Counted from the stretch's first letter, positions 24,645-35,868 are shown. The stretch: 64,000 nt of DNA from Gonatopus flavifemur (GCA_018340375.1 JAFFJZ010000002.1:13038001-13102000), one strand, 5' to 3'. The notes: generated by a model not told the origin, from the sequence alone. Made by a program: numbers and translations.

Positions 24645-24843
24645 ACGGAGAGAAATTAGTAGTTGAATTTACTGTGAGATTATTGCGGCGAGGGAACAGA
24701 CTGAATTCTGTCGGATTTTACTGTGAAACAACAATAGAATGCTGATGATATTTACTATGTTTCATAAGGAATCTCATCATATGTCAGTCTATTCCTCGGT
24801 CGCAATAATCCCTTGGTAAATTCAACTACAAATTTCTCTCTGT
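24645..24843. mobile_element. MITE with ACGGAGAGAAATT ends
   Basis: ACGGAGAGAAATTAGTAGTTGAATTTAC at the left end is mirrored by TAAATTCAACTACAAATTTCTCTCTGT at the right. Inside, GATTATTGCGGCGAGG faces the inverse CTCGGTCGCAATAATC. The arms are about 80 bp. It belongs to the group of elements in this window with ACACGGA-like termini. Confidence 0.8.
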
Positions 24844-25008
24844 GAAGCTTTGGGAAACTCTAAATAAAACTTACAGTTGAATTGAATAATTCAATTTGAG
24901 TGACTTTTTAACTCATTCATATAATTTATTTTATTCTTGAGCATGTTCCTCTGTTTGAGATACTGTCGCACATTTCCATCAGATACGCAATGTTTCTGAA
25001 TCGAATTT

Positions 25009-25577
25009 TCATCTGATCTTATAAAATATCAATAGAAAATACATATTTTGTGTATAAAAAACACCAATGTTTTCAAACATCACCCATCCCTGATTTCCGT
25101 GAGGATTTTCGTAGTTGAATACCTGGTTCAGTTTGTGCCACGCGAATTCTGGAGAATCACCCTGCCCTAGAGCTACCAGTGTATCATACAAGGGTGCAAC
25201 AAGGGTGTACCCGTATAAGGATGTATTGCGGAAAGGGTACTCCACGACGTTTCATTGTTTCATTGATGTCATGATCACCTTGAAACCGGGGCAAATCTAC
25301 TCTTTGGATCCCTTCCCTCAGCTCACTGCATGTTCAAGACGGCAATCCAATTCCAGTACACCATTGTCCATAACACAAGATCATGTATGTCAACCAACAT
25401 TCTTCCCTCTGACTCTCTATTCACAGATGTAGAAGAAACAGTCCCACGATTTTCTCCAACACTATCGTGGAGACTATCTTCATTGCTTCCGTGATTTACA
25501 CACAGGTCGGTTTTTGTAGATTTGCAAAAGTAGCTTGAGCATTTGCCATTTCCATCCCCAAAGATCAATAGATCCAC
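25009..25577 (-). pseudogene. Decayed, frameshifted coding remnant, family not recognised
   Basis: Three minus-strand open stretches in different frames look like one broken protein. The first is 25577-25323. The second overlaps its end and reads RVDLPRFQGDHDINETMKRR around 25300-25235. The third, 25245-25009, reads VEYPFRNTSLYGYTLVAPLY and then LVALGQGDSPEFAWHKLNQV. The last two have balanced, globular-protein-like composition quite unlike the Phe/Ile-rich random frames nearby, and they join by a frame change near 25240. A TGA ends the first frame near 25324. After the motif NPHGNQGWVMFEN the frame runs into AT-rich DNA at a GTGTTT that could be a donor. I cannot name the family. It may be a retrocopy, a mobile-element ORF or a transferred gene fragment. 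Confidence 0.45.
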
Positions 25578-25987
25578 TTGTATGAATACAGTTACGCGAT
25601 TTTCTTTTTTATTCGAAGTGATGTTTTAGGCTGTAAACCGGTTCAAAAATCTGCCGAGTGGAATGATTTTCAAAATTGTACAATACTGTATATATTTTAT
25701 ACAACTTATATATGAAATATATTGAATGATATCAAAATTATATATGATGTTGGAAAATTTTCCCACTGGCGCTGAACTTCCGGAAATCGAGTTGCTACGA
25801 ATTTTATAAATTTGTTAAGATCGATGGAATATGAATGGCATTTTTGGCTTCAAATATCGCTTCGTCAATTTGATCCCTTAGGGAGGGAATTTTGTAATTT
25901 TTACAAATAAATTATCAATTTCATTTGATTGATTCAGTATCAACAAAACAAAAACGATGCATATCCTAGGAATCCTTAATTAAGCTA

Positions 25988-26253
25988 CACTGTTAGAAAT
26001 TTCCACATGAAGCTTCAATCACATGTGACGGAAGCAATTTCCACTCAGGTGATTGAGAAAGTTCTTGAAATTTCAATAACATTTGAATAAAAATTCAACT
26101 AATAAACTGTACTATTATGAGTAATATAATATAGCAAAAATTGAAAATTCAGTTACATGTGATTGAAATCCGGATTTAATCACCGTGAATTGGAAATTTA
26201 ATTTGAAAGTGTACTTGAAAAATGAATGAAAATTCAAGAAATTTCTAACAGTG
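25988..26253. mobile_element. MITE with CACTGTTAGAAA ends and TA target duplication
   Basis: The left end is CACTGTTAGAAATTTC and the right end is its inverse GAAATTTCTAACAGTG, each flanked by TA. This is the signature of a Tc1/mariner-type non-autonomous element. The interior is AT-rich with mirrored blocks (TCACATGTGAC / GTTACATGTGA). Related ends occur at 47324-47548 and 47637-47916. Confidence 0.88.
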
Positions 26254-26799
26254 TAGTGATAGATGATTTTAAAAGAATCGATTCTTCTCTATGGAATTTT
26301 GATTGAATTTCAATAAAAATTATATACAAATTAATGCAAACCTGATAAATTTTTATAGAAAATAATCAATTCTGGCAGAATCGCTTATCCCTAAATCGAG
26401 CCCTTGGAATCAATCAAAATTTGGAAAGTTATTCACCGCATCTTTGAGGGTTGACAAAATTTGGTCCATGAAGAATTTTTATGCTGTTCTATAAGAACAT
26501 GAAAAATATTGTGAAGCAGGAGGAATATTGTTACTTTCAACCGTATCACTCGGTATACTTGTGATAAATGTGATGTGGTAAACCCTAATTCATATGCAGC
26601 TTTGGCTCGACAAAGAATAAATTCAATATTTCGATGAATTTCATTCTTGAATGTTTGTCCCGATTTTTATTGTATACTATAGCAATGTTGCTCTTGAAAT
26701 TAATTTTAATACGACCCCGTATTTCAACTTCATCACAGCTGTCAAGGGAAATTATTTTTGAAGGGACATTTTTGAAATAATGCGAAGCTTTCGTTTTCG

Positions 26800-27286
26800 A
26801 GCTTACAGCCCTGATAGTGGGTGTGTTGAGTGGATCGCTCTTGCTACAGAGGAGAGGTCTTCGAACGACCACCTACTGTTTACAGCCCTGAACACGAAGG
26901 GTGGTGGTTCTCCTGTAGGGGTTGGAGAAAGGAACGAGTGAAGGTGGGTGAATAAAGCCACCACTAGGTGGGGTAGTAGGAAGGAATCGTTCTGCACGAC
27001 GACAAAACTCACGTCCGAATGAGGTTGGTCTGATCGCGTCTGCAATATTATAAATCGCCTATGTTTTCAGTCATGTCGGCTGAATTGTAAATATAAAGAA
27101 TTGTGCTGGTGTAATATTATCAAAGAGACAGATATAGCGGTGCCGATCATACGTACTATGTGATATAATGTGGTCGTGAAGGGACAGTTAAGTGATATAT
27201 AGTGCTGCATTTTTGTGCACATTCCATCTTACGGTAGAACCACGTGGGGTGGTATCATTCCCGTTCTCCAAGGAATCCCTTCTCTC
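26800..27286 (+). promoter_or_regulatory. GC-richer patch: possible promoter and 5' non-coding exon
   Basis: The patch is much less AT-rich than its flanks. It contains TATAAA at 27049-27054 and the arthropod initiator-like TCAGT at 27067-27071. A transcript-like stretch then ends at 27286 in CTCTC followed by GTAAGT, a perfect donor. The TATA-to-initiator distance (about 20 bp) is shorter than usual. If real, it would be the start of a plus-strand gene with a long first intron. The minus-strand open frame at 26803-27045 is not supported. Confidence 0.33.
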
Positions 27287-27292
27287 GTAAGT

Positions 27293-28069
27293 ATTTTAAT
27301 TATTTATAATATCAAATAGAATTGGAGAGATGGTGGAATGGGTACATAAATTCCATTCAATTTGGAATTTCATTTATCAAAAGAAAATACTATCACTACA
27401 AGATAGCGATTCAAATGAATTTTAAAACATATCGATTATCTTATTTACATTTAATCATTACATTGTTTCGGAGAATTTGAAATTGGTGCTTCGTTCGGAA
27501 AATCGAGGAGCTACGGTAGGGGAGGAATTTGTGATTCATTTAACTCTATTTGAAGAAATTTTTTTCATCAATGAAAGTGTAAAATTAGAGAAACAAGGTT
27601 ATTTTTGATTATAAAAGGATGCAGACGATTATTTTATAAATTTCCGGCATTTCTCAGGGAATTTTATGGCGTAGGATTTTTCACGTTGTTTGAGAAATCG
27701 ATTTATCTCTATGCGATAGCGATATAAAGACTGATTAATAATTCAACAAAATAATGTCGATTGATTATATCATATACATCTGCGGAGTGAAACTTACAAG
27801 TCCAAGTGCGAATAAAGGGAGCAAATGATCAGAGAATGTTTTGATATGATTCCATACATGCAGAGAAAAATCCTTCCTGAAATACTATTTTTTGTAAATC
27901 CGCTTCGCTGAACTGATAAAATGTTGCTGTTACAGCTGTTCTAGCATATACTTTGGCAATGATCAGTGATCTACTTCAACTTATGATTCTTGAAACAATA
28001 ATTGTTTTGTTTTTTCCATGGAATCTTTTAAAATCCATAGGAGAAACAGAGCAGGAATGTAAGAATGTA
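27293..28069. other. AT-rich, nothing supported
   Basis: There is no open frame above 60 codons, no visible repeat and no RNA gene. Confidence 0.25.
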
Positions 28070-28257
28070 GCGAATAATATGGTTGCAATAACCATTTCGT
28101 TGGTTGAATAAGGTCCAACCAATTTCGTTGGTTGCTCCAACTGCATTTTTTGACGTGGCCATCATAACCAACAGAATTGATAGTGACGACCAATTAATTG
28201 GCTAGATCATATTTAACCAACGAATTAGTTACTGCAACCATCCATTTTTCTCAGTGT
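28070..28257. mobile_element. Probable foldback rich in AACCAA / TTGGTT motifs
   Basis: GGTTGCAATAACC, CGTTGGTTG, CCAACCAATTTCGTTGG and AACCAACGAATTAG alternate over 190 bp. ATGGTTGCAATAACC at the left mirrors AGTTACTGCAACCATCC at the right, and the stretch ends in TTTTTCTCAGTGTAGA. The ends are approximate. Confidence 0.6.
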
Positions 28258-30094
28258 AGAGACAATTTTTCCACAGGAAATATATGAATATATATTTGCT
28301 CTCGTACTGGATATCGTAAACCATTCCAGATATCATGAATCCTAGGATAAGCTTTCTAGGACAAAGATCCTAGGATTTTGAGCTCAAGGTATAATAAAAA
28401 ATTCTGTAGAAAATGTTTTCATTTCTTTAGATGAATAAGCTGGGTACCTCCAGCTATCTTTGGTTATTCAGTTATTTATCTTGATAAACTGAAAAAAATT
28501 CACATCATATGAATTAACACGATCGAGATAACTGTACAATTTTACTTGAAATTACCGAAAAATTAATTATTACAATTGGAAAAGAAAGGTTGAATTGACT
28601 ATGAACAGCGGCTGTTGTGTTTTTCAATGGCTGAAAATTTCTTTTGAGTGTGGACTGGAAATATTTGAACTCTCCAGGGTTCTGCTGTTTTATCAATTCC
28701 CAATTCAGTTTCATTCGATTCAATCACAAAATTAAGGAAGGCAATACCGTAACATCACATTTCGGAAAAACATTGCTTTCTCTCAGTGGAGTAACCACTT
28801 TGAGACAAGGTGGGAGAAGATATGAATCACAAAAGCTGAAGTATGAGCAGATAATGATTTATGGTATCGAATGTTTTAGAGAAATCTAGCTAGAGTTGAT
28901 AGTTATTTTTCGATTCTTGAATCAATCAGAAAAGTTTGAATTGAGTAGCCTTTTTCGACACCAGAATCAATGAAATTCATGAGATTGTTACTTCCAATAA
29001 ACTTCTGAAAGGAAAACTCTTGTAATACTGTGCGGATCTTGAATGAAATCTTTCGGAAAATAACTAGCAATCCTTCAAGAATTATTTTAACTTCGGCAAC
29101 TACAATAGGATCCACACGAGAGACCCAATTCTTATATAATCTCAGAACTGATCCAATCAAAAGTCGTTTATGTCCATTCCACATTGACATTTGGTATTTA
29201 AAAAATGAGCGAGATTTATTTCCACTTCGACAAATGTTTTTCAGTAGAGCAGATAATTTCTTACACTTTCTTTTTCCGAATTTGAAATTCATCCAAATTT
29301 GTGGACTAATGTACTTCGAATGTATGCTAACAAAACTCCGGGTTTCCTTAATTCACGTTTGAGGATTTCATTTTATTCTTTGGAAAGTGAAATTGGGCTG
29401 ATAAAAAAAGCATAAGCATCCTCTGATTTTTTAAAATCTACAACAGGTCTCAATTGTAACAAATCGGCATTGAGTGGTGCTTTCAAGTTCTTGATAAACG
29501 AAATGGAATAAGTTTAATGAATAAGAAGTAGTCAGATTTTCATAAATCATGGCAAATTGCATAAAAATAATTGGAAGTCATGAAATATCTCCCACGTGGA
29601 GACATTTTTTAAACCATTTAAAATTCAAAATGATTATATATAAGTTATTTATAATTATATCCAAATTATATACAATTATAAAAATTCGTCTACACGGGCT
29701 GATATGAAACTATTGATGGAAACTACTTTCAGGTATTCGATTTGTGAATCCCTTATGAGTGCCCCATGGTCAATTATGTGAAATTTATTTTGGACTCATA
29801 TGAAAGTTTCAAATGCAACGTGAGTTTTCCACAAATTTCATACAAATAACATAATCCACGATTTCATACAATTTGTATTCAAACTGACATATTAAATCAT
29901 CATATTCCATATCATTGTGAGGAGTCCGACTCAATGCAGGTGGATTTTATTCGAAATCATGACTGAAATTCGGTCCTTGAAGTTATGAAGATATTAGGCT
30001 TTGGTGGTTACGTTCAGTAAAAACAAGGCTAGTTTTGGCTGTTTCTTAAAATGAGCTGATATTCAGATTGAAAATAAGTTTTACTTTTCACTGT
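28258..30094. other. AT-rich stretch with overlapping open frames, no supported gene
   Basis: At 28903-29362 both strands are open for over 100 codons (129 on minus, 110 on plus) and overlap antisense, so at most one could be real. Neither shows a domain I know. Confidence 0.3.
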
Positions 30095-30635
30095 GATAAC
30101 ACTGGCCAACGTCCATTTTGGTGCCTGAGGTTTGAGAACGAATTTGGAATACTTTTAGAGCTCTGAATACGGATACAACATCTAACTTTTTACACTGACA
30201 AAAATTATCTATTATAAATTACTAGACTCGCTAGTATATTGAGGATATACTTGCCTTTTAAGGTTATTTACCAAACGTTTTCTTCGAAAGTACTAGACTT
30301 TATATTATAAAATGTTATTATTCTACAATTAACTCGCGAAAAGTCTGATACTTTTGAAGAGAATGTTTGGTATTTAATTTCAAAATGTAAGTATATCCTC
30401 AATATATTAGCGAGTCTAGTAATTTATAATGCACAATTTTTTCCCGTGTATATATAAAATTCATCAGTTATATTATAGATTATCCATAAAAATTATGTAT
30501 AAAAGATAAAAGAAAGTGAGCTAATCTAAGAAATTTGATATTCATTTCGCATTCAACACACCAAATCACGCCTCCTCTGTCACCAGACCTCGGAAACCAG
30601 GAAGAACATTTTTTTTGTTGACCTGTGTAATTACC
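30095..30635. repeat. Dispersed repeat (family C, copy 2), split by a MITE
   Basis: GATAACACTGGCCAACG, CTGAGGTTTGAGAACG, GAAAGTGAGCTAATC, CGCATTCAACACACCAAA and TTGACCTGTGTAATT occur in the same order as in 18451-18760. The two halves are separated by the element at 30193-30448. Copy 1 thus approximates the state before insertion. Confidence 0.78.
30193..30448. mobile_element. MITE inserted in repeat family C, TA-flanked
   Basis: The left end, CACTGACAAAAATTAT, and the right end, ATTTTTTCCCGTG, are each flanked by TA. The arms of about 65 bp mirror each other (AAATTACTAGACTCGCTA, TATTGAGGATATACTT). A second inner mirrored block (CCAAACGTTTTCTTCGAAAGTA) lies closer to the centre. Confidence 0.85.
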
Positions 30636-32382
30636 ATCCAATCATATGCAAATTCATACAGGAAGATATTGATCAAAGTAATTATATTTACAGACGAATC
30701 AGCAACTAATCTTCAGCATATAAGCACGATATGTGGGCCATCTGTGTGTTCTAACATTCATGTACGGATTATGCATTAATTATATGTATATGGTTTATAA
30801 ATGGATTATTTCCAATGGGCTGACAGAATTAATGTTACCCCAAGACATAAATCGAGTCATAACAAGCTTTAAGGTAGTTCCCTAGCGGATAAGCTCAATT
30901 CTGAGACTTAACGAAGTGAAACAAGTGATCTTTCATTCTTTTAGTTCCAGAGTATAAAATGGTATTGATAGAGATATTATATAAATTGCATAGAAAAAAT
31001 CAAATCAATGGATAAGCCAATAAAGAGTGTATACGATTGAAAATTATAACCGAATTAGTCCACTTTTTTACGATTGAAATTATTGAATACAAATGTTCTC
31101 AGAAAACGAAATGATCTTTCATATTCTTCGATTCGATGGTAAAGCTACTCTCACGCCATGTTCCTCACCTGCGAACGTGATCGCTACTCGTATGCAGTTT
31201 ACGAGCTACGGTGTTACGTTGCGGCTTCAAGCTTTGCTAGCGTAGGATATTATCTGGATTTCAACATGGGGTGAGAGAGATAAAGTAACGCCCACCGAAC
31301 TCAACTTGTTTCGACATCATTATCAGCTTAGGATGTGACATCGAGAACAACGTTTCATACTCCAAATATAAAAATACCAAAATTTTGCGACATTACATCC
31401 GAGATAACATGACTTTATCACTGTCGAGTCGTGGTTTGCGAACATCCATGGATTTGACTTACAAAACACATGTGTTCGGCGAATTGGTAATGGTGATGAA
31501 TGATAAAGAAAAAGAGAAAGAGCGTTGACGTAGGACGAGGAAAGAGAAAAAAGAGAGAGCGATGGGAGAGATGAAAAAAGGGGTAGCTCAAGTGGAGAAA
31601 AAAGAGTTACAGAAGGGGAGAGAAAGTAGGTTATAGTAGAGATGAATTTATGTCTCGGAATATAATCCTTTAAGGGGAGATATAAGATGATATAAGTAAA
31701 ATGAATGTCACAATATAAGGATACCCATCAAATATAAATTTCTTATTGTGATATAATTATTCCTATTCGTAACACGGAGAAAACGGTCGTTTTATGTTTC
31801 GTGGTGGTTTCTGTCTCAATTTTTTCGATTCAATTGAATTTGAATATTCAAATTCTTTGATATCTTCAAAATGTGAGATAAAAGTCCAGTTGTTTGAGAT
31901 ATGACGATGTAGCTGTGACGAAATAAATTTTGTATGGTTCAACAGAGTTTTTATTCAAAGTGATTCAATTTCTCAGCTGTCGAACATTCAATTAAACCCT
32001 TTTCTCAATGTATCAATGAAAATGAAATCTCATTCGCCCTACAACTGAAAATAAACGATTTGAGAGCACACGATAATCACAGTTCTTGGATTTTGGCAAT
32101 ATCTAAATAGACCATAGCGAGATAAATGGAAGTACAGCGACATGGGGGCTTGAACAAGTTTGACCTTCTGCTATTGAGCCCCTACCGATAACGAGTTCTG
32201 TAGACACAGTTGGAAGCATGAACGACAATTTAACGCCCACACAGGATTTGAATTCAAAGCTGCGGCAGCGTACGATAAAAGTATAACTCCATTCACAAGT
32301 ACGCAACAAGAAACAATAATGAATCAGTTGAATCATCAATTAAATATTCATCAATTGAATATTAGTTGACTATTCACAATAC
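30636..32382. other. AT-rich DNA with a GC-richer island and a purine tract
   Basis: At 31140-31340 the sequence becomes GC-richer (ACGAGCTACGGTGTTACG and surroundings), possibly regulatory or an unseen exon. At 31500-31640 the plus strand is nearly pure purine (GAAAAAGAGAAAGAG and similar runs). No coding region is supported; the 78-codon minus-strand frame at 32103-32339 has no recognisable domain. Confidence 0.3.
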
Positions 32383-32956
32383 ACAGGATGTCCCAGAAAT
32401 CATCATTCGCATTCCTGTGGCATATTCTGCAGCCAAAATGCAATAAGTTCCCGTTTGAAAAAAATTTTTTGAGGCTCAGTTTTTGAGATATGAACATTTT
32501 TATATTTTTCTAAAAATCCAAATAACTCAAGAGCATTGTGTTCTTCATACTCGAACCTGACACTGTTGGCCAAGTTGGAGTACGGTGGATCTCTGATAGA
32601 ATAGTTCAAGTTTTTTTCCATTGTTCGTTCCAGAGCTATAGCGATTTGAAATTTTTGGACTTCCAGCTAATCAGAGTTCAGCAACTTCAAATCATTATTG
32701 CTCCAAAACGAACAATGATAGAATAGTTCAATTTGTTTTCCATCAGAGATCCGCTGTTTTCCAACTTAGCGGATAGTGTCAAGCTCAAGTATGTAGCACA
32801 TAGTACTTTTGAATGATCTGGATTCGAAAAATAATCTAAAAATGCTTGCATCTAAAAAACCAAGCTCCGGAAAAAATTTTGTTCAATCGGGAACTTATTG
32901 CATTTTGGCTGCAGAATCCCACAGAAATGCAAATGATGAATTCTGGGACACCCTGT
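32383..32956. mobile_element. 574-bp foldback element with ACAGGATGTCCCAGAA ends (family E, copy 1)
   Basis: Left end ACAGGATGTCCCAGAAATCA, right end TTCTGGGACACCCTGT. Long arms (about 230 bp each, diverged) both contain ATTCTGCAGCCAAAATGCAA and GAGGCTCAG-like or CCAAGCTC-like blocks. The loop is near 32625-32700. The internal sequence is homologous to the element at 53431-53990. Open frames on both strands reflect the inverted structure and are not taken as genes. Confidence 0.82.
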
Positions 32957-34059
32957 ATTTTCATGTTTTCGATAGAATTTTGAAGTCATTCGATAAATTA
33001 GGGTGAAACATCATGTAAAAATCACATACATCGAGTGGAGACGCAATTATCGTTATCTACGTCTGACTTTAAAGATTTTTCTACTTAAGAATTTATATGG
33101 ATTTATTCGCAGTGGGGTGAGGATTTCAGAAGGTGATATCAGATGAAATTTGATTTTATTACTACAAATTCATTTGATCTTGATTTTACCAATCTGTAAA
33201 TTGATATGAAAACAGTGAAAAATTCAGATGCGATATTGCATAAATGTTGAATGTTCAAATTTTGATACTTGAAAAGTTGTGCGGTGAATTTGAGAATTAG
33301 ATACTGATGATGATTTTGATCTCATTTCTGTGTTATGCGATGGAATTGAAACGTACTGTCCGATGGAAGGCAGTAGACCAAGAATAGCGAAGAGAATAGG
33401 GAAAATAATCGATTCACTCTGTGAATTGATGCTGATTACATTCAGAGGATGGAGAAGGGAAGTCATATATATGAAAGGTCTTCATTTGAAATTCTCAAGT
33501 TAACAGCGTATGATCAATGGCACTGCACTGAAAGAGGTCACAAAATGTTGACCGTTGAGATTTATTCCCACTGGAGAAATTTGAATTTTCATGTTGACAT
33601 AACACATTGATTCGTTTCAATTGGATATTTCATTGTTGCAATCCCGAGTGGTAACTGATTATCAAGCTCGAATTTGTCTCCGTTTCCGGAAGGATTACTC
33701 CAAAATATTGATTTGGTAGTTATTAAAAGGGGTGAAAAGTTCCAAATTTTACTTTGACACCCGAGTGTTAGATATCAATCGATTTTTTAATTAAACTCTC
33801 CCTCGAATTGTTTTTTTTTTAAAGGAACTTTTCTACCCTGTGGCATTACGAGTTTGAAGAATTTCGGGCTTCTAACCCATCCTACTGCATACCACGCTTT
33901 GTGAATGTTACTTGAATGTCAAGGGTGTGATGAGTTAGCCTTCTTTGGAAGAAATCTAGTTCTTTTCCATTATTCATGTGATTCTTCTTGGAAAGCGGAA
34001 TAATTCTCAATGTATTTATGAAGAATTCTTCACAAATTCTTATAGTATTGCTGGCATAC
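32957..34059. other. AT-rich, nothing supported
   Basis: An 80-codon minus-strand frame at 33224-33466 shows no domain. No repeat copies are recognised. Confidence 0.25.
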
Positions 34060-34247
34060 CAAGCAGGTCTGTTACTATATAGCGCCTACAAAAAAAATTA
34101 GCTGTAAGAGCAAGAAAAATGATTGCGGACATAAACACATTTGTTGACAGAACTAACGTCTGAGCTGCGGTAGTGAATAATATTTTTGCAAGGACAAGAA
34201 ATGTCTTTGCAGGCGCTATAGTAGCAAACCATTTTTTCTCCGTGTAC
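34060..34247. mobile_element. CAGCAAA-type foldback element (family D, copy 2, right part)
   Basis: It ends in GCAAACCATTTTTTCTCCGTGT. The interior contains TAGCGCCTACAAAAAAAATTAGCTG near the left and TGCAGGCGCTATAGTAGCAAA near the right. The core palindrome is well kept, but the CAGCAAA units are fewer and more diverged than in the other copies. Confidence 0.65.
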
Positions 34248-34541
34248 AAAAGTATTCATTATTATGAACAAATTCTGAAGTATTGTGTTGTTTCGGTGCT
34301 TAAAAATTAGAAGTTATTACACGCTGATATGCGATACAATCTTTTTCACAATGCATTTATCAGAATTTGTAAAACTAATTATAAAAAATTGTACATAGTG
34401 TATATCTGAACCATTGTTACATTCGGAATTGTTCAAACATACTAGACTATTCGCGACGAAGCTATGATATCTTGGTCCTAGAATGAATTAGTAGCGGAAT
34501 ATTTTGGTGCAAGATATTTTAAGCGTTCTATTTTGTCACAG

Positions 34542-34622
34542 AATCAACCGCTTGGGTCTGAATCGTTGAGTTCCGATGGAGGTTATTCATTCCCTAAAGA
34601 GGAAGTTGTTTGTTCTTCTTAA
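34542..34622 (+). CDS. Candidate terminal exon of an unidentified plus-strand gene
   Basis: After a good acceptor (TTCTATTTTGTCACAG) a frame of 26 codons reads QPLGSESLSSDGGYSFPKEE and on to VVCSS before TAA. Composition is coding-like and unlike the surrounding AT-rich frames. The exon is phase 0 at its start. I find no partner exon upstream that joins it with certainty; the donor at 27287 is one speculative partner. It could also be chance, because 26 codons is short. Confidence 0.3.
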   Translation, partial: NQPLGSESLSSDGGYSFPKEEVVCSS

Positions 34623-34907
34623 TGCAACTATTTCATTTCATGTTTGAAAATAATTACGTCCCGTCTATAATATCGATACATTCGTGGTCTGCATTTTCAG
34701 CTTAGCCCCTCTAATTCGGCATTTTCCCCTTTCGAGAATTGTGTTCCTCTTCTTTGAATCGAACGCAAACATCGATACGACATCGAGTGTTGAAATGTGA
34801 AATTTATTATGACATTTTTCACATATTAATTATTCAATATTATTCTTATATATTCTCTAGAAGCTTCAAAACAAATGTGGAACAGGTACTTTCAGAAATA
34901 AGATCGT

Positions 34908-35160
34908 ACATGGAGAAAAAATTTGCTGACGCAGCAAATCGAGGTATTATACATGAAATAACAAATCTTTTTGCTAATCCAGCTGAACATTTCCTGCCAC
35001 AGCTGATTGGATTGCTGAGAGAGCAACATGATTAATGAAAATAGCAAATTTTTCACTGCATTAGGAAAATTTTCAGTATTCGTAGCCAACAAAACTGTTC
35101 TTATAGCGAATATTTTGCTGTCACAGCGAAGAATTTGTTGATCCAGCAAATATACTTTTT
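34908..35160. mobile_element. CAGCAAA-type foldback element (family D, copy 3)
   Basis: The first about 50 bp (GGAGAAAAAATTTGCTGACG, CAGCAAATCGAGGTATTATA) nearly match the start of the copy at 56779. Units of CAGCTGATT, TTGCTG, AGCAAATTTTT and TTTTGCTGTCACAGCGAA follow. Open frames on both strands here (98 and 106 codons) are products of the repeat, despite looking protein-like. Confidence 0.78.
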
Positions 35161-35504
35161 TATCAATACATGATCGTATTGTAGGGTTGGAACTACTAAC
35201 ATATTTTTCCAAAGTGATTTTTTTTCAATTCAAATTATGTCCCTCAATTCTGATTTATCCCTCCCGTACAACATCGGACATTTCTATGTTGCCTCTACGT
35301 TGTCTCTACGTGGAATCTTCGTTCATCCACGTTCTATCCATGTCCACCATTTATCCACGGAAATGGGACGTAGAAATCGGTGGATGTGCTGTTTTTGCCT
35401 CCTGGTACATTTTTATATTCATAGATAATCATCAGATGTTCCATGGAAGTTCCCATTCATCTATAAAGGGTTGGGAGTGATGTCGAGTTGGAAGCAAACA
35501 TTGA

Positions 35505-35868
35505 TCCCAGCTAAAAATTTCCCATAGAAAACGATAAGATTTTTCCTATCGATTTCAATGTGGTTTCTGAAACTGGAATTCACGATAGAACTGTATCGAT
35601 TCTTATCGTTCTGTATAGGATTTAAGAGAAATGTATCTGGTTTTATCGTGACAATCCTATACAGGAAGTATTAGTTATTTGGAGAAATATAATGGTACTT
35701 TTTTGAATAACTGGTATTCCTTCTATAAGAATTTTACGATAAAGCCAGATACATTTCTCTCAAATCTTATATAAAACGATGAAAACCGATAGAGTTCTAT
35801 CGTGAATTCACGATGACTTTCCGGGAATTCCAGTTTCAGAAATCACATTGAAACCGGTCGGAAAAATT
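35505..35868. mobile_element. Long foldback element, about 150-bp arms
   Basis: The left-arm blocks TTTCAATGTG(G/A)TTTCTGAAAC and GAGAAATGTATCTGG(T/C)TTTATCGT appear inverted in the right arm (GTTTCAGAAATCACATTGAAA; ACGATAAAGCCAGATACATT). The centre is near 35685. It starts with CCCAGCTAAAAATTT. It is non-coding. Confidence 0.8.

Noticed and set aside
25115..25432. 105-codon plus-strand frame
   Set aside because: Antisense to the more protein-like minus-strand remnant at 25009-25577.
28903..29362. Antiparallel open frames of 129 and 110 codons
   Set aside because: Overlapping antisense, no domain, no splice sites or start context.
32100..32300. Possible tRNA or tRNA-derived SINE (TTCAAATCC-like word on minus)
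   Set aside because: No cloverleaf with matching acceptor and anticodon arms could be drawn.
34739..35212. Protein-like frames of 98 and 106 codons on both strands
   Set aside because: They translate the CAGCAAA foldback element at 34908-35160.
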